Origin: Niallia circulans
Lineage (GTDB): Bacteria > Bacillota > Bacilli > Bacillales > Cytobacillaceae
DNA length: 64,000 nucleotides
Direction: 5' to 3'
Assembly (NCBI RefSeq): GCF_003726095.1
Contig: NZ_CP026031.1
Coordinates: forward strand, 2,418,001-2,482,000
A program made the position numbers and the translations under genes. Positions 1-9,306 of this stretch are shown here, piece after piece (the stretch's first letter is position 1; every line of letters begins with the position of its first letter). The notes under the pieces are model-generated. The model was not told the origin of the DNA. It worked only from the letters and a program-made list of their open reading frames with translations, and ran no database searches.

Positions 1-10
1 CTCTCCTTTA

Positions 11-19
11 TGCTATAAT
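11..19 (+). promoter_or_regulatory. extended -10 promoter element of the penicillin-binding protein gene
   Basis: TGCTATAAT, a perfect extended -10, lies 28 bases before the start codon of the PBP gene. The matching -35 would fall before the window starts, so only half of the promoter can be seen. Confidence 0.6.
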
Positions 20-46
20 GTATGTGATTTTAGGGGGAATGATACC

Positions 47-2986
47 ATGAACGAAAGGCCGAAGTGGAAAAATGCTTTAAACCATTTTAAAAACTTCTTC
101 ACCAATAAACGAACACTGAAAGGAGCCCGTTTAACCTATGAAGTAACATGGAATATAGCTTTGCTCTTTATCATCATTACTGTGGTAGGGGGTGCATTTG
201 GGCTAGGAATTGGTGCAGGATACTTTGCATCACTTGTTAAGGATGAGCCAATCCGTCCTTACACAACAATGCAAAAAGATATTTATAATTACGAAGAAAC
301 TTCAGAGTTATTCTTTGCTAACAATGAGTATTTAGGAAAAGTGCCTACAGACCTTGAGAGGGAAGAAGTAAAAATTAAAGATGTTTCTCCCTATTTAAAA
401 GATGCTGTTATCGCTACTGAAGATGAAAATTTCTACAATCATAACGGAGTAGTTCCAAAAGCAATCTTCCGTGCATTATTTCAAGAAGTAGCAAACTCTT
501 CTACGCAATCTGGTGGAAGTACGTTAACTCAACAGTTAATAAAGAATCAAATTTTAACTAACGAAGTCTCTTTTGAACGAAAAGCAAAAGAAATTCTCCT
601 AGCACTGAGGCTAGAGAAATTCTTTGAGAAGGATGAAATATTAGAAGCTTACTTAAATGTTTCAACCTTAGGAAGAAATTCATCTGGCAGAAACATTGCA
701 GGTGTACAGGCTGCAGCAAATGGTATATTTGGTGTAGATGCAAAGGATTTAACTTTGCCTCAAGCTGCATTTATCGCAGGGCTTCCACAAAGTCCATTTG
801 GCTACACTCCTTTTACACAAGAAGGAAAATTAAAAAAGAATTTAGAACCAGGTTTAAATCGATTGAAAACAGTTTTAAACCGAATGTATGACCAAAAGAA
901 AATATCTAAACAAGAATATGATACTGCCATGAAATATGACATAACGAAGGATTTTATCGGTCCGCAAAAAAGTCCAATTGAAGATTATCCGGCTGTTACG
1001 ATTGAAATCCAACAAAGAAGCATAGAAATTATTGCCGAATTGTTAGCAAAAGAAGATGGATATACAAAAGAAGACTTGCAAGAAGACGATGTATTAGCAG
1101 AACAATACACTACACTTGCTGATCGTCAGATCCATCAAAATGGATACAAAATTCATAGTACCATCAATAAAAAAATCTATGATATTCAACAAAAGGCAGT
1201 CAAAAATTTCTCTCTTTTTGGACCAGATAAGAAACAACAAGTGATTGATCCAGAAACAAAAGAAAAAGTGACTATTATGGAACCTGTTGAAACTGGAGCA
1301 ATTTTGATAGAAAACAAAACTGGGGCTATTTTAAGTTTTGTTGGAGGGCGTGATTATAATCGAGAAGCAACAAATCATGCCACACGTAGTGTCAGATCAA
1401 ATGGTTCAACCATGAAACCACTTTTAGTTTATGGTCCAGCAATTGAACTGGGAACATTATCGCCTGGAAGTGTTTTACCAGACGTTCCATTAAGATTAAA
1501 TCCTAGTAAACCAGGGAGTATTTGGCCAAACAACTATGACTCGCGATTTCATGGTTTAGTAACAGCAAGATATGCACTACAGCAATCATACAATGTTCCA
1601 GCAGTAAAAGCATATATTGATATATTGCCACAGAAACCAATTAAATTCTTAGAAAAAATGGGCGTTTCGTCATTAACTCCTGCTGATGCTTCAAACAGGG
1701 CTACTGCTATCGGTGGACTGGAGGATGGTATAACTGTTGAAGAAAATACCAATGCCTTTTCTACCTTTGCTAATAGTGGGAAATTTATCGATTCTTATAT
1801 GATTGACAAGATTGAAGATAAAGATGGCAATGTTATTTATCAGCATGAAGTAAAACCTGTCGATGTATTTAGCCCACAAACCGCATACTTAACATTAGAC
1901 ATGATGAGAGATGTGATGAATCGCGGAACAGCCGCTGCCGTAAACAGCCGCCTAAAATTTAATTCTGACTGGGCAGGTAAGACCGGAACAGCCCAAGACT
2001 TTACAGATTCTTGGTTAGTTGCGACAAATCCAAATGTAACTTTTGGAGTTTGGACAGGTTATGATACACCAAAATCTTTACAAACTGGTTCGCTGCCTTC
2101 TTATAGTAACCGTACTAACTACTTATGGGCAGATTTACTGAATGCTGCATATGACGTTGCACCTGATCTTGTAGCTCCGTCCAAAAGCTTCAAGATGCCT
2201 GGTGGAATCGTAAGACAATCTGTATGTTCTATTTCTGGACTACTGCCTTCTGAGGGATGCTCAAAAGCCGGATTAGTGACAACTGATTTATTCAAGTCAG
2301 GAACGGTTCCATCTAAGAGGGACGACAGTTTAGTTGCAGGTAAATATGTAAAAATCGGTGATAAGAAATACATGGCTTTAGATTCTACTCCAAGTGAATT
2401 CGCTGAACCAGGATTAATGCTAAATCCAGACTATATCGAAAAGCTATTTGGTATTCGTATCAGCGATCCAAGTATTCTAAGCGAGAACAATCAAAAGCTC
2501 AAGAATCTTATCATTCCAAGCAATAAAATTGAAGACAATGGGAAGGCTCCTAGTGCACTAAAAGTCAATCTTAAAGGTGACACTATTAAATGGAGCAAGC
2601 ATAGCGAAAAAGATGTAATTGGTTACCGGGTCTATAAAAATGGCAAAAAAGTAAAGAGTTTAAAAGCAGCAAATACCTTAAGTTTTAAAGGTGGTAATGG
2701 AAAATATATTGTTAAAGCAGTTGATATTGCTGGGAAAGAATCAAAGGCATCAAATGAAGTGGTAATTGGCAATTCACAAGAAAAGCAAGAGAGTCAAACT
2801 AAAAAGGAAAGTCAAGAAAAAAAGACCAATACTAAAGAGCAAACAGCGAACAAGCCAAAAGACAACAAAGAAAAAAATAGCAAGCCAAATAATGACAAAC
2901 CTAAAGACGACAAGCCACCAGAAAATAACCAGCAAAACAATAAAGAACAAACAGAAAAGCCTGATAAAAAGACAGAAAATAATTAA
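47..2986 (+). CDS. class A penicillin-binding protein (PBP1A family, bifunctional transglycosylase/transpeptidase)
   Basis: Polymerises and cross-links peptidoglycan outside the membrane. A short cytoplasmic N-terminus is followed by one membrane segment (about residues 33-62). The glycosyltransferase domain carries the EDENF catalytic-Glu motif at residues 125-129 and a QSGGSTLTQQL motif. The transpeptidase domain has all three active-site motifs: STMK (454-457, Ser nucleophile), SYN (514-516) and KTG (645-647). After it comes a fibronectin-III-like module (about 845-905) and a roughly 70-residue Lys/Asn/Pro/Gln-rich tail, probably disordered and wall-embedded. The ATG start has AGGGGGA 8 bases upstream. 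At 979 residues it is longer than many family members because of the C-terminal additions. The family is certain; which B. subtilis PBP it corresponds to cannot be decided here. Confidence 0.95.
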   Translation: MNERPKWKNALNHFKNFFTNKRTLKGARLTYEVTWNIALLFIIITVVGGAFGLGIGAGYFASLVKDEPIRPYTTMQKDIYNYEETSELFFANNEYLGKVPTDLEREEVKIKDVSPYLKDAVIATEDENFYNHNGVVPKAIFRALFQEVANSSTQSGGSTLTQQLIKNQILTNEVSFERKAKEILLALRLEKFFEKDEILEAYLNVSTLGRNSSGRNIAGVQAAANGIFGVDAKDLTLPQAAFIAGLPQSPFGYTPFTQEGKLKKNLEPGLNRLKTVLNRMYDQKKISKQEYDTAMKYDITKDFIGPQKSPIEDYPAVTIEIQQRSIEIIAELLAKEDGYTKEDLQEDDVLAEQYTTLADRQIHQNGYKIHSTINKKIYDIQQKAVKNFSLFGPDKKQQVIDPETKEKVTIMEPVETGAILIENKTGAILSFVGGRDYNREATNHATRSVRSNGSTMKPLLVYGPAIELGTLSPGSVLPDVPLRLNPSKPGSIWPNNYDSRFHGLVTARYALQQSYNVPAVKAYIDILPQKPIKFLEKMGVSSLTPADASNRATAIGGLEDGITVEENTNAFSTFANSGKFIDSYMIDKIEDKDGNVIYQHEVKPVDVFSPQTAYLTLDMMRDVMNRGTAAAVNSRLKFNSDWAGKTGTAQDFTDSWLVATNPNVTFGVWTGYDTPKSLQTGSLPSYSNRTNYLWADLLNAAYDVAPDLVAPSKSFKMPGGIVRQSVCSISGLLPSEGCSKAGLVTTDLFKSGTVPSKRDDSLVAGKYVKIGDKKYMALDSTPSEFAEPGLMLNPDYIEKLFGIRISDPSILSENNQKLKNLIIPSNKIEDNGKAPSALKVNLKGDTIKWSKHSEKDVIGYRVYKNGKKVKSLKAANTLSFKGGNGKYIVKAVDIAGKESKASNEVVIGNSQEKQESQTKKESQEKKTNTKEQTANKPKDNKEKNSKPNNDKPKDDKPPENNQQNNKEQTEKPDKKTENN

Positions 2987-2991
2987 CTCCA

Positions 2992-3293
2992 ATAAGGTTG
3001 GAACATAAATATTTCAATAACCATAACCTCAAACTATTATTCGTACACACTAATAACTATTCGTATAATGGTTTGGGGTTTTTATTTATTTTACGAAAGA
3101 AGGTTTGTGATAATCACCCGCAAACTGAATATACTTCGCTTTCCATGAAGTGAGCGCCATGCTCCTCGCGTCTTTAGTTTCTGCAGGAAGCAGACAGTGC
3201 ATCGTGTCTGTAGAGTAGTGAATTGGATTGGATTGGTGTTTCGCACTAAATTAGAGAGTATTCGTCATTATGCAATATATTTTGTCCGTCCTA
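2992..3293 (+). repeat. copy A of the palindromic intergenic repeat (internally deleted)
   Basis: About 300 bases matching both ends of copies B and C but lacking the middle. The left end (2997-3090) holds the terminator-like stem pairing AACCTCAAAC around 3024 with GTTTGGGGTT around 3071-3080, which probably also terminates the PBP transcript. Next comes the ATCACCCGCA...TTCGCTTTCCATG segment shared with B and C. The right end (about 3215-3290) shares GAATTGGATT, ACTAAATTAGAGA and TTCGTC with copy B and ends in a degraded TTTTGTCC terminus. Same orientation as copy B. Confidence 0.8.
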
Positions 3294-3326
3294 GCAACTC
3301 TTTTCTCGTTTCCTTTTTTCTTAAAC

Positions 3327-3371
3327 AAAAAAAGACCAAGGCTGGATGTTTAATCCGGTTTTGGTCTTTTC
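3327..3371 (-). terminator. rho-independent terminator of ccpA
   Basis: Inverted repeat AAAAGACCAA / TTTGGTCTTTT with a loop of about 20 bases. Read on the minus strand it is followed by a T-rich run, immediately downstream of the ccpA stop codon. Confidence 0.75.
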
Positions 3372-3382
3372 CGTATCTAAAC

Positions 3383-4381
3383 TTATTTTGTAGATTTTCG
3401 AGATTCTATACGATGTGGAAGTGTAACAATATGATCTTCTACTGTTTCTTTATTCATATATTTAGTAAGCAATCTCATAGCCACGGCACCGATATCATAC
3501 AATGGTTGTACAACAGTTGTCAGTTGCGGGCGAACCATTAGTGTTAATTTTGTATTATCAGAGGTAACAATTTCGAAATCCTCCGGAACTTTATATCCTT
3601 TGTCTTCTGCTCCATGAATGACACCTAGAGCCATTTCATCTGAACCAACAAAGATTGCCGTTGGTTTATTATCACCTTCAATTAATTTATCGAAAGCTTC
3701 CATACCAGATTCATAGCTATAATCTCCTTCAACAACTAAGGATTCATTAAATTCGATTCCAGCTGCTTCTAATGCCTTTTTATAACCGCCTAATTTCTCA
3801 TTTTTGTTGATTGGTTCTTCTAAGGATCCAAGGACAATTCCAATAGATTTATGGCCCTTTTCAACAAAGCTAGTTACTACATCGTACGTAGCTTGCGCAT
3901 AATCAATGTTAACAGAAGAAATCTTTTTGCTTTCTTCAATACTAGCCGCAAGCACAATTGGTACAGGAGACTTTTCAAATTCAGTAACATGTTCCTCTGT
4001 TATATTGCCACCCATAAATACAATACCATCCACTTGTTTGCCTAACATGGTATTTAATAAGTGCAACTCTTTATCTTTATTTTGATCAGAGTTACTTAGA
4101 ATAATATTATATTTATACATTGTAGCAATATCCTCAATACCTCTTGCTAATTCCGCGTAGAATGTGCTTGAGATATCAGGGATAATTACTCCAACTGTAG
4201 TAGTTTTCTTACTTGCTAGCCCTCTTGCAACAGCATTTGGACGATATCCTAAGCGATCAATAACTTCTAATACCTTTTTTCTTGTTGTTGGCTTAACGTT
4301 TGGATTTCCATTAACAACACGGGAAACGGTTGCCATAGAAACACTAGCTTCTCTTGCGACATCATATATTGTGATATTCAT
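3383..4381 (-). CDS. ccpA: catabolite control protein A
   Basis: LacI/GalR-family global regulator of carbon catabolite repression and activation; with HPr-Ser46-P as corepressor it binds cre sites. The N-terminal helix-turn-helix ([20 protein letters not shown], residues 3-22) and hinge helix ([11 protein letters not shown]) precede a periplasmic-binding-protein-like core. Length 332 residues, as usual for Bacillus CcpA. The reading frame runs 25 codons further upstream, but the ATG at 4381 follows AAGGAGTG and gives the family's N-terminus. It lies downstream of aroA on the same strand, as in B. subtilis, but a terminator and a probable own promoter separate the two. Confidence 0.97.
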   Translation of the reverse strand: MNITIYDVAREASVSMATVSRVVNGNPNVKPTTRKKVLEVIDRLGYRPNAVARGLASKKTTTVGVIIPDISSTFYAELARGIEDIATMYKYNIILSNSDQNKDKELHLLNTMLGKQVDGIVFMGGNITEEHVTEFEKSPVPIVLAASIEESKKISSVNIDYAQATYDVVTSFVEKGHKSIGIVLGSLEEPINKNEKLGGYKKALEAAGIEFNESLVVEGDYSYESGMEAFDKLIEGDNKPTAIFVGSDEMALGVIHGAEDKGYKVPEDFEIVTSDNTKLTLMVRPQLTTVVQPLYDIGAVAMRLLTKYMNKETVEDHIVTLPHRIESRKSTK

Positions 4382-4685
4382 TGTGATTTTTACACTCCTT
4401 TTAGTCGAACTATTTCTTTCTATTATTTTATGGCAAGAAGCTACTTTCTTAATCATAAAAGATTCCCAATTTAGCTAATCTTGTCTAAGTATGTACTAAT
4501 GATACGATATAGCAGGAAAACCCGCAATGACAAGCTTTCATTTTTTTTCAAAAAAAACGACTTTTTTTCGCTTTTTTAGCAAAAAAATTTTTTTATTAAG
4601 CATTCTTCCATTCAGTTTACCATAAAATGAGGAAAAATATAAATGAATTTGTCATACTATCAAATTCATTATAAAAAAATAAAAA
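4382..4685. other. ccpA-aroA intergenic region
   Basis: No gene. It holds the ccpA promoter candidate and, at about 4540-4600, alternating runs of 6-9 A or T that probably form curved or stiff DNA. Nothing else is recognisable. Confidence 0.6.
4506..4533 (-). promoter_or_regulatory. candidate sigma-A promoter of ccpA
   Basis: On the minus strand, TTGTCA, a 16-base spacer and TATATC preceded by TG (extended -10), about 125 bases before the ccpA ATG. The spacer contains an imperfect dyad (GCGGG/CCTGC). Further upstream (4540-4600) lie long A and T homopolymer runs. Promoter by sequence match only. Confidence 0.5.
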
Positions 4686-4717
4686 ACCTCGTAATTATTT
4701 CTAAACAATTACGAGGT
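4686..4717 (-). terminator. rho-independent terminator of aroA
   Basis: Perfect 11-bp stem ACCTCGTAATT / AATTACGAGGT with a 10-base loop, followed on the minus strand by TTTTTTATTTTTTT. It lies 17 bases after the aroA stop. Confidence 0.9.
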
Positions 4718-4733
4718 AATGATAATCATATTT

Positions 4734-5810
4734 TTATGCATTTACATATGGTGTAGCTTGTAACGCACGGTAAAATTCATCGAATTGGTCAATATCCATT
4801 TGCTGTGCTGAATCAGACAATGCGACAGCAGGATCTGGATGAACTTCTGCCATTACTCCATCTGCCCCAATAGCTAAAGCTGCTTTCGCACAAGGTAATA
4901 ATAAATCCTTTCTGCCAGTTGAATGTGTTACATCAACAAAGACAGGAAGATGTGTTTCTTGTTTTAAAATTGGAACAGCAGAAATATCTAATGTATTTCT
5001 TGTTGCCCGTTCATACGTACGAATACCACGTTCACAGAGGATAATCTGATCATTTCCTTGTGACATTATATATTCTGCAGCATTGATGAACTCTTCAATC
5101 GTTGCTGCTAAACCACGTTTTAATAGAATTGGTTTTTTTACACTTCCAGCAGCTTTTAACAGCTCAAAGTTTTGCATATTACGAGCACCAATTTGAATAA
5201 CATCAATATAATCTAACGCTGTTTCAATGTGTTCCGTACTAACAATTTCACTAATTACTGCTAAATCGTATTCATCTGCCACTCTTTTTAAGATTTTCAA
5301 ACCTTCTACACCAAGTCCTTGGAAATCATATGGAGATGTTCTTGGCTTAAATGCGCCACCACGAAGAAGCTTTAATCCTTTAGCTTGTACGGACGCTGCC
5401 ACTTGAGCAACTTGTTCATATGATTCTACTGAACATGGCCCAAACACAAATTTAGGTGTACCGTCACCAATTTTTGTTCCTTTTATATCAACAATAGTAT
5501 CCTCTGCTTTTTTCTTACGAGATACTAATAACGCTTTACTGTCATCTTCTTGTTGTAATTGTAAGCCCATTTTGAAAATTTGCTTAAACAAATGAGAAAT
5601 TGTCCCATTATCAAATGGCCCATCATTTTTATTTAAGATATGATCAAGCATTTTTCTTTCGCGAACAGGATCATATCGATGTGCACCGTGGGTAACTTTT
5701 GTTTGGGCAATTTTTTGCACAAGGCTTGCCCGCTCATTAATTTTTTCTAAAATTTCTAAATTTAATTCATCCACTCGATTACGTAATTCTTCTAATTCCT
5801 TATTACTCAC
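4734..5810 (-). CDS. aroA: bifunctional chorismate mutase / 3-deoxy-7-phosphoheptulonate synthase
   Basis: Condenses phosphoenolpyruvate and erythrose-4-phosphate to DAHP, the first shikimate-pathway step; the fused AroQ-type chorismate mutase domain (about residues 1-90) serves catalysis and allosteric control. The DAHP synthase domain (about 105-345) has the family's [11 protein letters not shown] loop, LLKRG, and DVTHSTGR with AEVHPDP near the end. Length 358, the same as B. subtilis AroA. The start is taken as GTG at 5810 (protein begins MSNKELEEL), about 10 bases after GAAGGG; the alternative GTG at 5816 would sit only 4 bases from it. Monocistronic, with a clear terminator. Confidence 0.95.
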   Translation of the reverse strand: MSNKELEELRNRVDELNLEILEKINERASLVQKIAQTKVTHGAHRYDPVRERKMLDHILNKNDGPFDNGTISHLFKQIFKMGLQLQQEDDSKALLVSRKKKAEDTIVDIKGTKIGDGTPKFVFGPCSVESYEQVAQVAASVQAKGLKLLRGGAFKPRTSPYDFQGLGVEGLKILKRVADEYDLAVISEIVSTEHIETALDYIDVIQIGARNMQNFELLKAAGSVKKPILLKRGLAATIEEFINAAEYIMSQGNDQIILCERGIRTYERATRNTLDISAVPILKQETHLPVFVDVTHSTGRKDLLLPCAKAALAIGADGVMAEVHPDPAVALSDSAQQMDIDQFDEFYRALQATPYVNA

Positions 5811-6087
5811 AATCACTCATCCCTTCATTAAAAGCACAAATCCATGTAATTTCCTTTACACTATTTGCTTAGATTCTTTATACAAATGCAAAAATATGTT
5901 ACATTTCTCTTAATTGGGTTAATTATAAATCATATTTATCCCATTGTCACTAATTTTATTTAATGCTTAAACGCTTTTAAGTGCTAAAGTGTCAATTTTT
6001 TATAAAGAAGTTAGATAATTGGTTCACTATAATCTATTTTAATTTATATTTTATAAACAATCTTTAAATAAAAAGAAGGTGTTTTCT

Positions 6088-8262
6088 ATGCAAAAACATG
6101 AAAAACTATTTGCATTAGATATTGGTACTCGATCAGTTGTCGGAATTATCTTAGAAAAAAAAGAGGATAATTATCATGTAGCTGATTTATTATCCATCGA
6201 ACATACAGAAAGAGCAATGTTGGATGGTCAAATACATGATGTGTTAGCTGTTTCCAAAATTATTAAAGAAATAAAAGATCAGTTAGAAATCAAACATGGA
6301 CCTTTAGAAAGAGTGAGTGTTGCAGCTGCTGGAAGAGCCTTAAAAACTGAACGGGCTGCTTATGAAATGAATATAGAAAGAAAGCCACTCATTACAAAAG
6401 AAGATATTTTACATATGGAGTTAACAGCTGTACAGCAGGCACAAAGCACTGTCGCAGAAAAAAATGAGCGAGATAAAAGTCAATTTTATTATTGTGTGGG
6501 CTATTCCGTCCTTCACTACTCTTTAGATGATCAAGCTATGGGTAGCTTAATTGATCAGCAAGGTTCAATAGCGAAGGTAGAAATTATCGCAACTTTCTTG
6601 CCTAAAGTAGTAGTTGAATCATTAATCGCTGCCTTGCATCGAGCAAATTTAGAAATGCAGGCATTGACGTTAGAGCCCATTGCTGCCATTAATGTCCTTA
6701 TTCCTCCATCGATGAGAAGATTAAATGTAGCTTTAGTAGACATTGGAGCAGGAACATCAGATATAGCTATCACCGATATTGGAACCGTCATTGCCTATGG
6801 AATGGTACCTGTCGCTGGAGATGAAATAACAGAAGCAATCAGCGATGCGTATTTATTGGACTTTCCATTAGCCGAAAAGGCAAAAAGAGAATTATCTCAA
6901 AAAGATCAGATTTCTATTTCGGATATTCTTGGCTTTACAACAGAATTGCATAAGGAAGAAGTAATTAAGGAAATTGAACCAGCTTTAGATAAATTAGCAG
7001 ATACGATTTGCCGGGAGATTCTTTCATTAAACAATCATAAATCCCCTAAAGCTGTAATGCTTGTTGGTGGTGGAAGCCAAACGCCAGCTTTACAACAAAA
7101 AATGGCGGAAATGCTTAATCTGCCTTCTAACCGGGTTGCCATTAGAGGCATTGATGCCATTACTCACCTTACATTTGAGGAAAATTTCCATTTAGGGCCC
7201 GAGCTTGTTACACCAGTCGGAATTGCTATCGCTGCTGAAAAATCGCCAGTCCAATACAAAACAGTTTATATAAATGAGCAGCCTGTAAGACTGTTTGAGG
7301 TAAATAAATTGACCGTTGGGGATTGTATTTTAGCCTCTGGCATTCGAATGAACCAATTATACGGAAAGCCAGGTAATGCAATGATTGTTACAATCAATAA
7401 TCAAAAAATTACCATACCAGGAAGTCATGGTGAAGGACCCACTATTTTAAGAAAAGATGTCCCTTGCTCTTTAGAAGATACAGTAGAAGATGGCGAAACA
7501 TTAACGGTTTATCGTGGCAGGGATGGAGAACAAGCCATCGTTCAAATAAAGGACTTACTAGATGCTGAATCTGACAAAGAAATAAAGATCAATAATAAAA
7601 GCTATACGCTTCATACCAAAATTCTTTGCAATGGCAACCCTGTTTCCCCTGAGCATCTGATTGCTGACAAAGATATCATTGAATATAAAGCAGACACTAC
7701 TATTCAAGAAGCATTAGAAGGGCTCCATTTAACGAATTTAATAGCGGAGTTAAGACCTTTCCAACTGTTGATTAACGGCAAAGAGACTGTCCTTCCTGCT
7801 TTCTCTGGGAAGGTTGTTAAAAATGGTCTTCCTTGCCGATTAAACCAATTGCTTAGTCACAAGGATGAAGTTATCTTGGAAAAAAGAAAAACACCAACTG
7901 TTCAAGAATTAGCAGAAAGAAAACAAATTTTAATGTATCAAGTACTTCCAGTTTATTTTAATGACAAAAAGATTACACTTACAAAGCAGCTAGCACAAAT
8001 ACAAAGAAGAGGACAACTCCTCCAAATGGAAGATCTCTTATTCAGTGGGGATGATATTCGTATCGAGCAGAAACCATTTGAAGGCTTTTTATTTCAGGAC
8101 TTATTTGCGTTTGTTGATATCAATATGCCACAAAGTGGCGGAGGATCTTTTCAGCTATTGCGTAACGGCGAACAAGCTACGTTTTTGACCCCTATAAAAA
8201 AAGGGGATAAATTATCGATTGTTTGGCCAGCTAAAACGAAAAGCCCTTCTATGAATAATTAA
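6088..8262 (+). CDS. FtsA/PilM-like actin-fold protein with repeated C-terminal extension
   Basis: The N-terminal ~385 residues are an FtsA-type actin fold with SHS2 insertion: phosphate-1 motif FALDIGTRSVVG near the start, VALVDIGAGTSDIAITD (about 214) and the VGGGSQTPAL adenosine motif (about 326). FtsA relatives bind ATP and anchor division or pilus assemblies at the membrane. The remaining ~330 residues are unusual: at least four degenerate modules, each beginning (I/L/F)N(N/G/D)(Q/K)xxT(I/L) and followed by an acidic or hydrophobic strand, resembling tandem beta-grasp-like domains. No membrane segment or FtsA amphipathic tail is evident. ATG 6088 follows AAGAAGG by 8 bases; the in-frame GTG at 6079 overlaps that site and is rejected. 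The canonical ftsA usually sits beside ftsZ, so this is probably a paralogue. Role unknown. Confidence 0.8.
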   Translation: MQKHEKLFALDIGTRSVVGIILEKKEDNYHVADLLSIEHTERAMLDGQIHDVLAVSKIIKEIKDQLEIKHGPLERVSVAAAGRALKTERAAYEMNIERKPLITKEDILHMELTAVQQAQSTVAEKNERDKSQFYYCVGYSVLHYSLDDQAMGSLIDQQGSIAKVEIIATFLPKVVVESLIAALHRANLEMQALTLEPIAAINVLIPPSMRRLNVALVDIGAGTSDIAITDIGTVIAYGMVPVAGDEITEAISDAYLLDFPLAEKAKRELSQKDQISISDILGFTTELHKEEVIKEIEPALDKLADTICREILSLNNHKSPKAVMLVGGGSQTPALQQKMAEMLNLPSNRVAIRGIDAITHLTFEENFHLGPELVTPVGIAIAAEKSPVQYKTVYINEQPVRLFEVNKLTVGDCILASGIRMNQLYGKPGNAMIVTINNQKITIPGSHGEGPTILRKDVPCSLEDTVEDGETLTVYRGRDGEQAIVQIKDLLDAESDKEIKINNKSYTLHTKILCNGNPVSPEHLIADKDIIEYKADTTIQEALEGLHLTNLIAELRPFQLLINGKETVLPAFSGKVVKNGLPCRLNQLLSHKDEVILEKRKTPTVQELAERKQILMYQVLPVYFNDKKITLTKQLAQIQRRGQLLQMEDLLFSGDDIRIEQKPFEGFLFQDLFAFVDINMPQSGGGSFQLLRNGEQATFLTPIKKGDKLSIVWPAKTKSPSMNN

Positions 8263-8272
8263 TTGTTTACCC

Positions 8273-8312
8273 AAAAAGGAATTCAGAATGCACTCCTTCT
8301 GAATTCCTTTTT
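8273..8312. terminator. bidirectional terminator between the FtsA-like gene and ytxJ
   Basis: Perfect 16-bp stem AAAAAGGAATTCAGAA / TTCTGAATTCCTTTTT with an 8-base loop. A and T runs on the two sides let it serve both convergent genes. Confidence 0.9.
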
Positions 8313-8322
8313 TATCGAATCT

Positions 8323-8655
8323 TTATAACTTATTTTCTTCGCTAGCTTTTTGTAAAGAAGCTGCAGTAATCTGTCCATGGGATGCATGCCAAACAATATT
8401 ATTATGAACAAAAAGCAATGCTTGTGGTGATTCATGTCTTACTTCGTATTTTTCAGCAATATAATTAGAAACATCTCGTGCATCTTGCACAGTTAAATAA
8501 TAAGTATCTACTGCATTATTTCCGCTTGCATATTGCTTATATTCATCGAAAGCTCTCGCACTAATTGGACATGTTACACTATGTTTAACTAACCAAAAAG
8601 CATCTTTGTTCTGAACTAACTCTTCGATCTTTTCGATAGTCTTTATTATTTCCAT
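8323..8655 (-). CDS. ytxJ: monothiol bacilliredoxin (YtxJ/BrxC family)
   Basis: Thioredoxin-fold protein with the single-cysteine active-site motif TCPIS (Cys29), typical of YtxJ. Members are assigned to removal of bacillithiol from S-bacillithiolated proteins or to related redox work in bacillithiol-making Firmicutes. Length 110, normal. The ATG follows GGGTGA by about 10 bases. It is the last gene of a ytxG-ytxH-ytxJ cluster, but a large hairpin separates it from ytxH. Confidence 0.9.
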   Translation of the reverse strand: MEIIKTIEKIEELVQNKDAFWLVKHSVTCPISARAFDEYKQYASGNNAVDTYYLTVQDARDVSNYIAEKYEVRHESPQALLFVHNNIVWHASHGQITAASLQKASEENKL

Positions 8656-8705
8656 ACCTAAAAATCACCCTTTATCTATTTGTTTATCCCATGACATATA
8701 AAAAA

Positions 8706-8790
8706 ACAGTCTATATACCTTTTCTTTCTTGCATTGTTCTAAAAGATTTGGTTCTCATTGAATGCAGAAAGCAATGTGTATATAGACTGT
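8706..8790 (-). terminator. large stem-loop between ytxH and ytxJ
   Basis: A 13-bp perfect outer stem (ACAGTCTATATAC / GTATATAGACTGT) encloses an inner partial stem (CTTTCTTGCATT / AATGCAGAAAG). On the minus strand it is followed by seven T residues. It reads as an intrinsic terminator or attenuator reducing read-through from ytxGH into ytxJ. Confidence 0.7.
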
Positions 8791-8823
8791 ATACTTTATC
8801 TCGCTTTTATACAAAAATAATGT

Positions 8824-9291
8824 TTAATGGTTATATTTACTTTCTGTTTCATCAAATGCACGTTTTGTTTCTTCTAACTTTTGCTGAATTTCATCAAACT
8901 CAGCATTTTTTAAGCTTGAGCTTAAATCAGATGCTTCTTCTTTTAGCTCATCAAAACGGGCTGACATATTTTCTTGCCCTTTTGTTTTTTTTACTTTATC
9001 CATAATTTCAGCAGATGTTTTGGTAACAGCATTACTAAGTTGATCTGTTTTATCTTTAGCAATAGAAATAAACTCTGAGCCTTTTTCTTTGACCGTATCA
9101 GTTAACTCAATCCCTTTTTCCTTGAGTATGCCAGCTTGTCCGTTTAAATCATGAAGCAGTTCTCTTCCAGGCTTTGGCGCAAGAAATAAAGCAGTTGCTG
9201 CTCCGACAACCCCACCTACTAGAGCACCTAATAGAAAATCCTTTGAACTTGAGCTTTCATTTGCATGAATTATTTCTTGTTCTCGCTTCAT
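8824..9291 (-). CDS. ytxH: YtxH domain general stress protein
   Basis: Small protein with a glycine-zipper hydrophobic segment (FLLGALVGGVVGAATALFLAP, about residues 20-39), then a charged, largely helical region with apolipoprotein-like repeats (KEKGSEFISIAKDKTDQL and similar). YtxH proteins are membrane-associated and stress-induced in B. subtilis; their biochemical role is unknown. The start follows AAGGAGG. It lies 15 bases downstream of ytxG, clearly co-transcribed. Confidence 0.92.
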   Translation of the reverse strand: MKREQEIIHANESSSSKDFLLGALVGGVVGAATALFLAPKPGRELLHDLNGQAGILKEKGIELTDTVKEKGSEFISIAKDKTDQLSNAVTKTSAEIMDKVKKTKGQENMSARFDELKEEASDLSSSLKNAEFDEIQQKLEETKRAFDETESKYNH

Positions 9292-9306
9292 CTTAACATC
9301 CTCCTT

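Noticed and set aside
2766..3008. Lysine-rich overlapping frame at the end of the PBP gene
   Set aside because: Second-frame reading of the A-rich PBP tail; no ribosome site.
3197..3541. Plus-strand open frame of 114 codons
   Set aside because: It runs from repeat copy A into the antisense of ccpA and has no ribosome site or family resemblance.
4540..4600. A and T runs upstream of ccpA as a terminator
   Set aside because: No GC-bearing stem is formed; better read as flexible or curved promoter-upstream DNA.
6079..6087. Upstream GTG start for the FtsA-like gene (and likewise TTG/ATG extensions of ampS, murC, leuS, the MFS gene and ytzC)
   Set aside because: In each case the added codons translate the Shine-Dalgarno sequence itself; the start after the site fits family N-termini.
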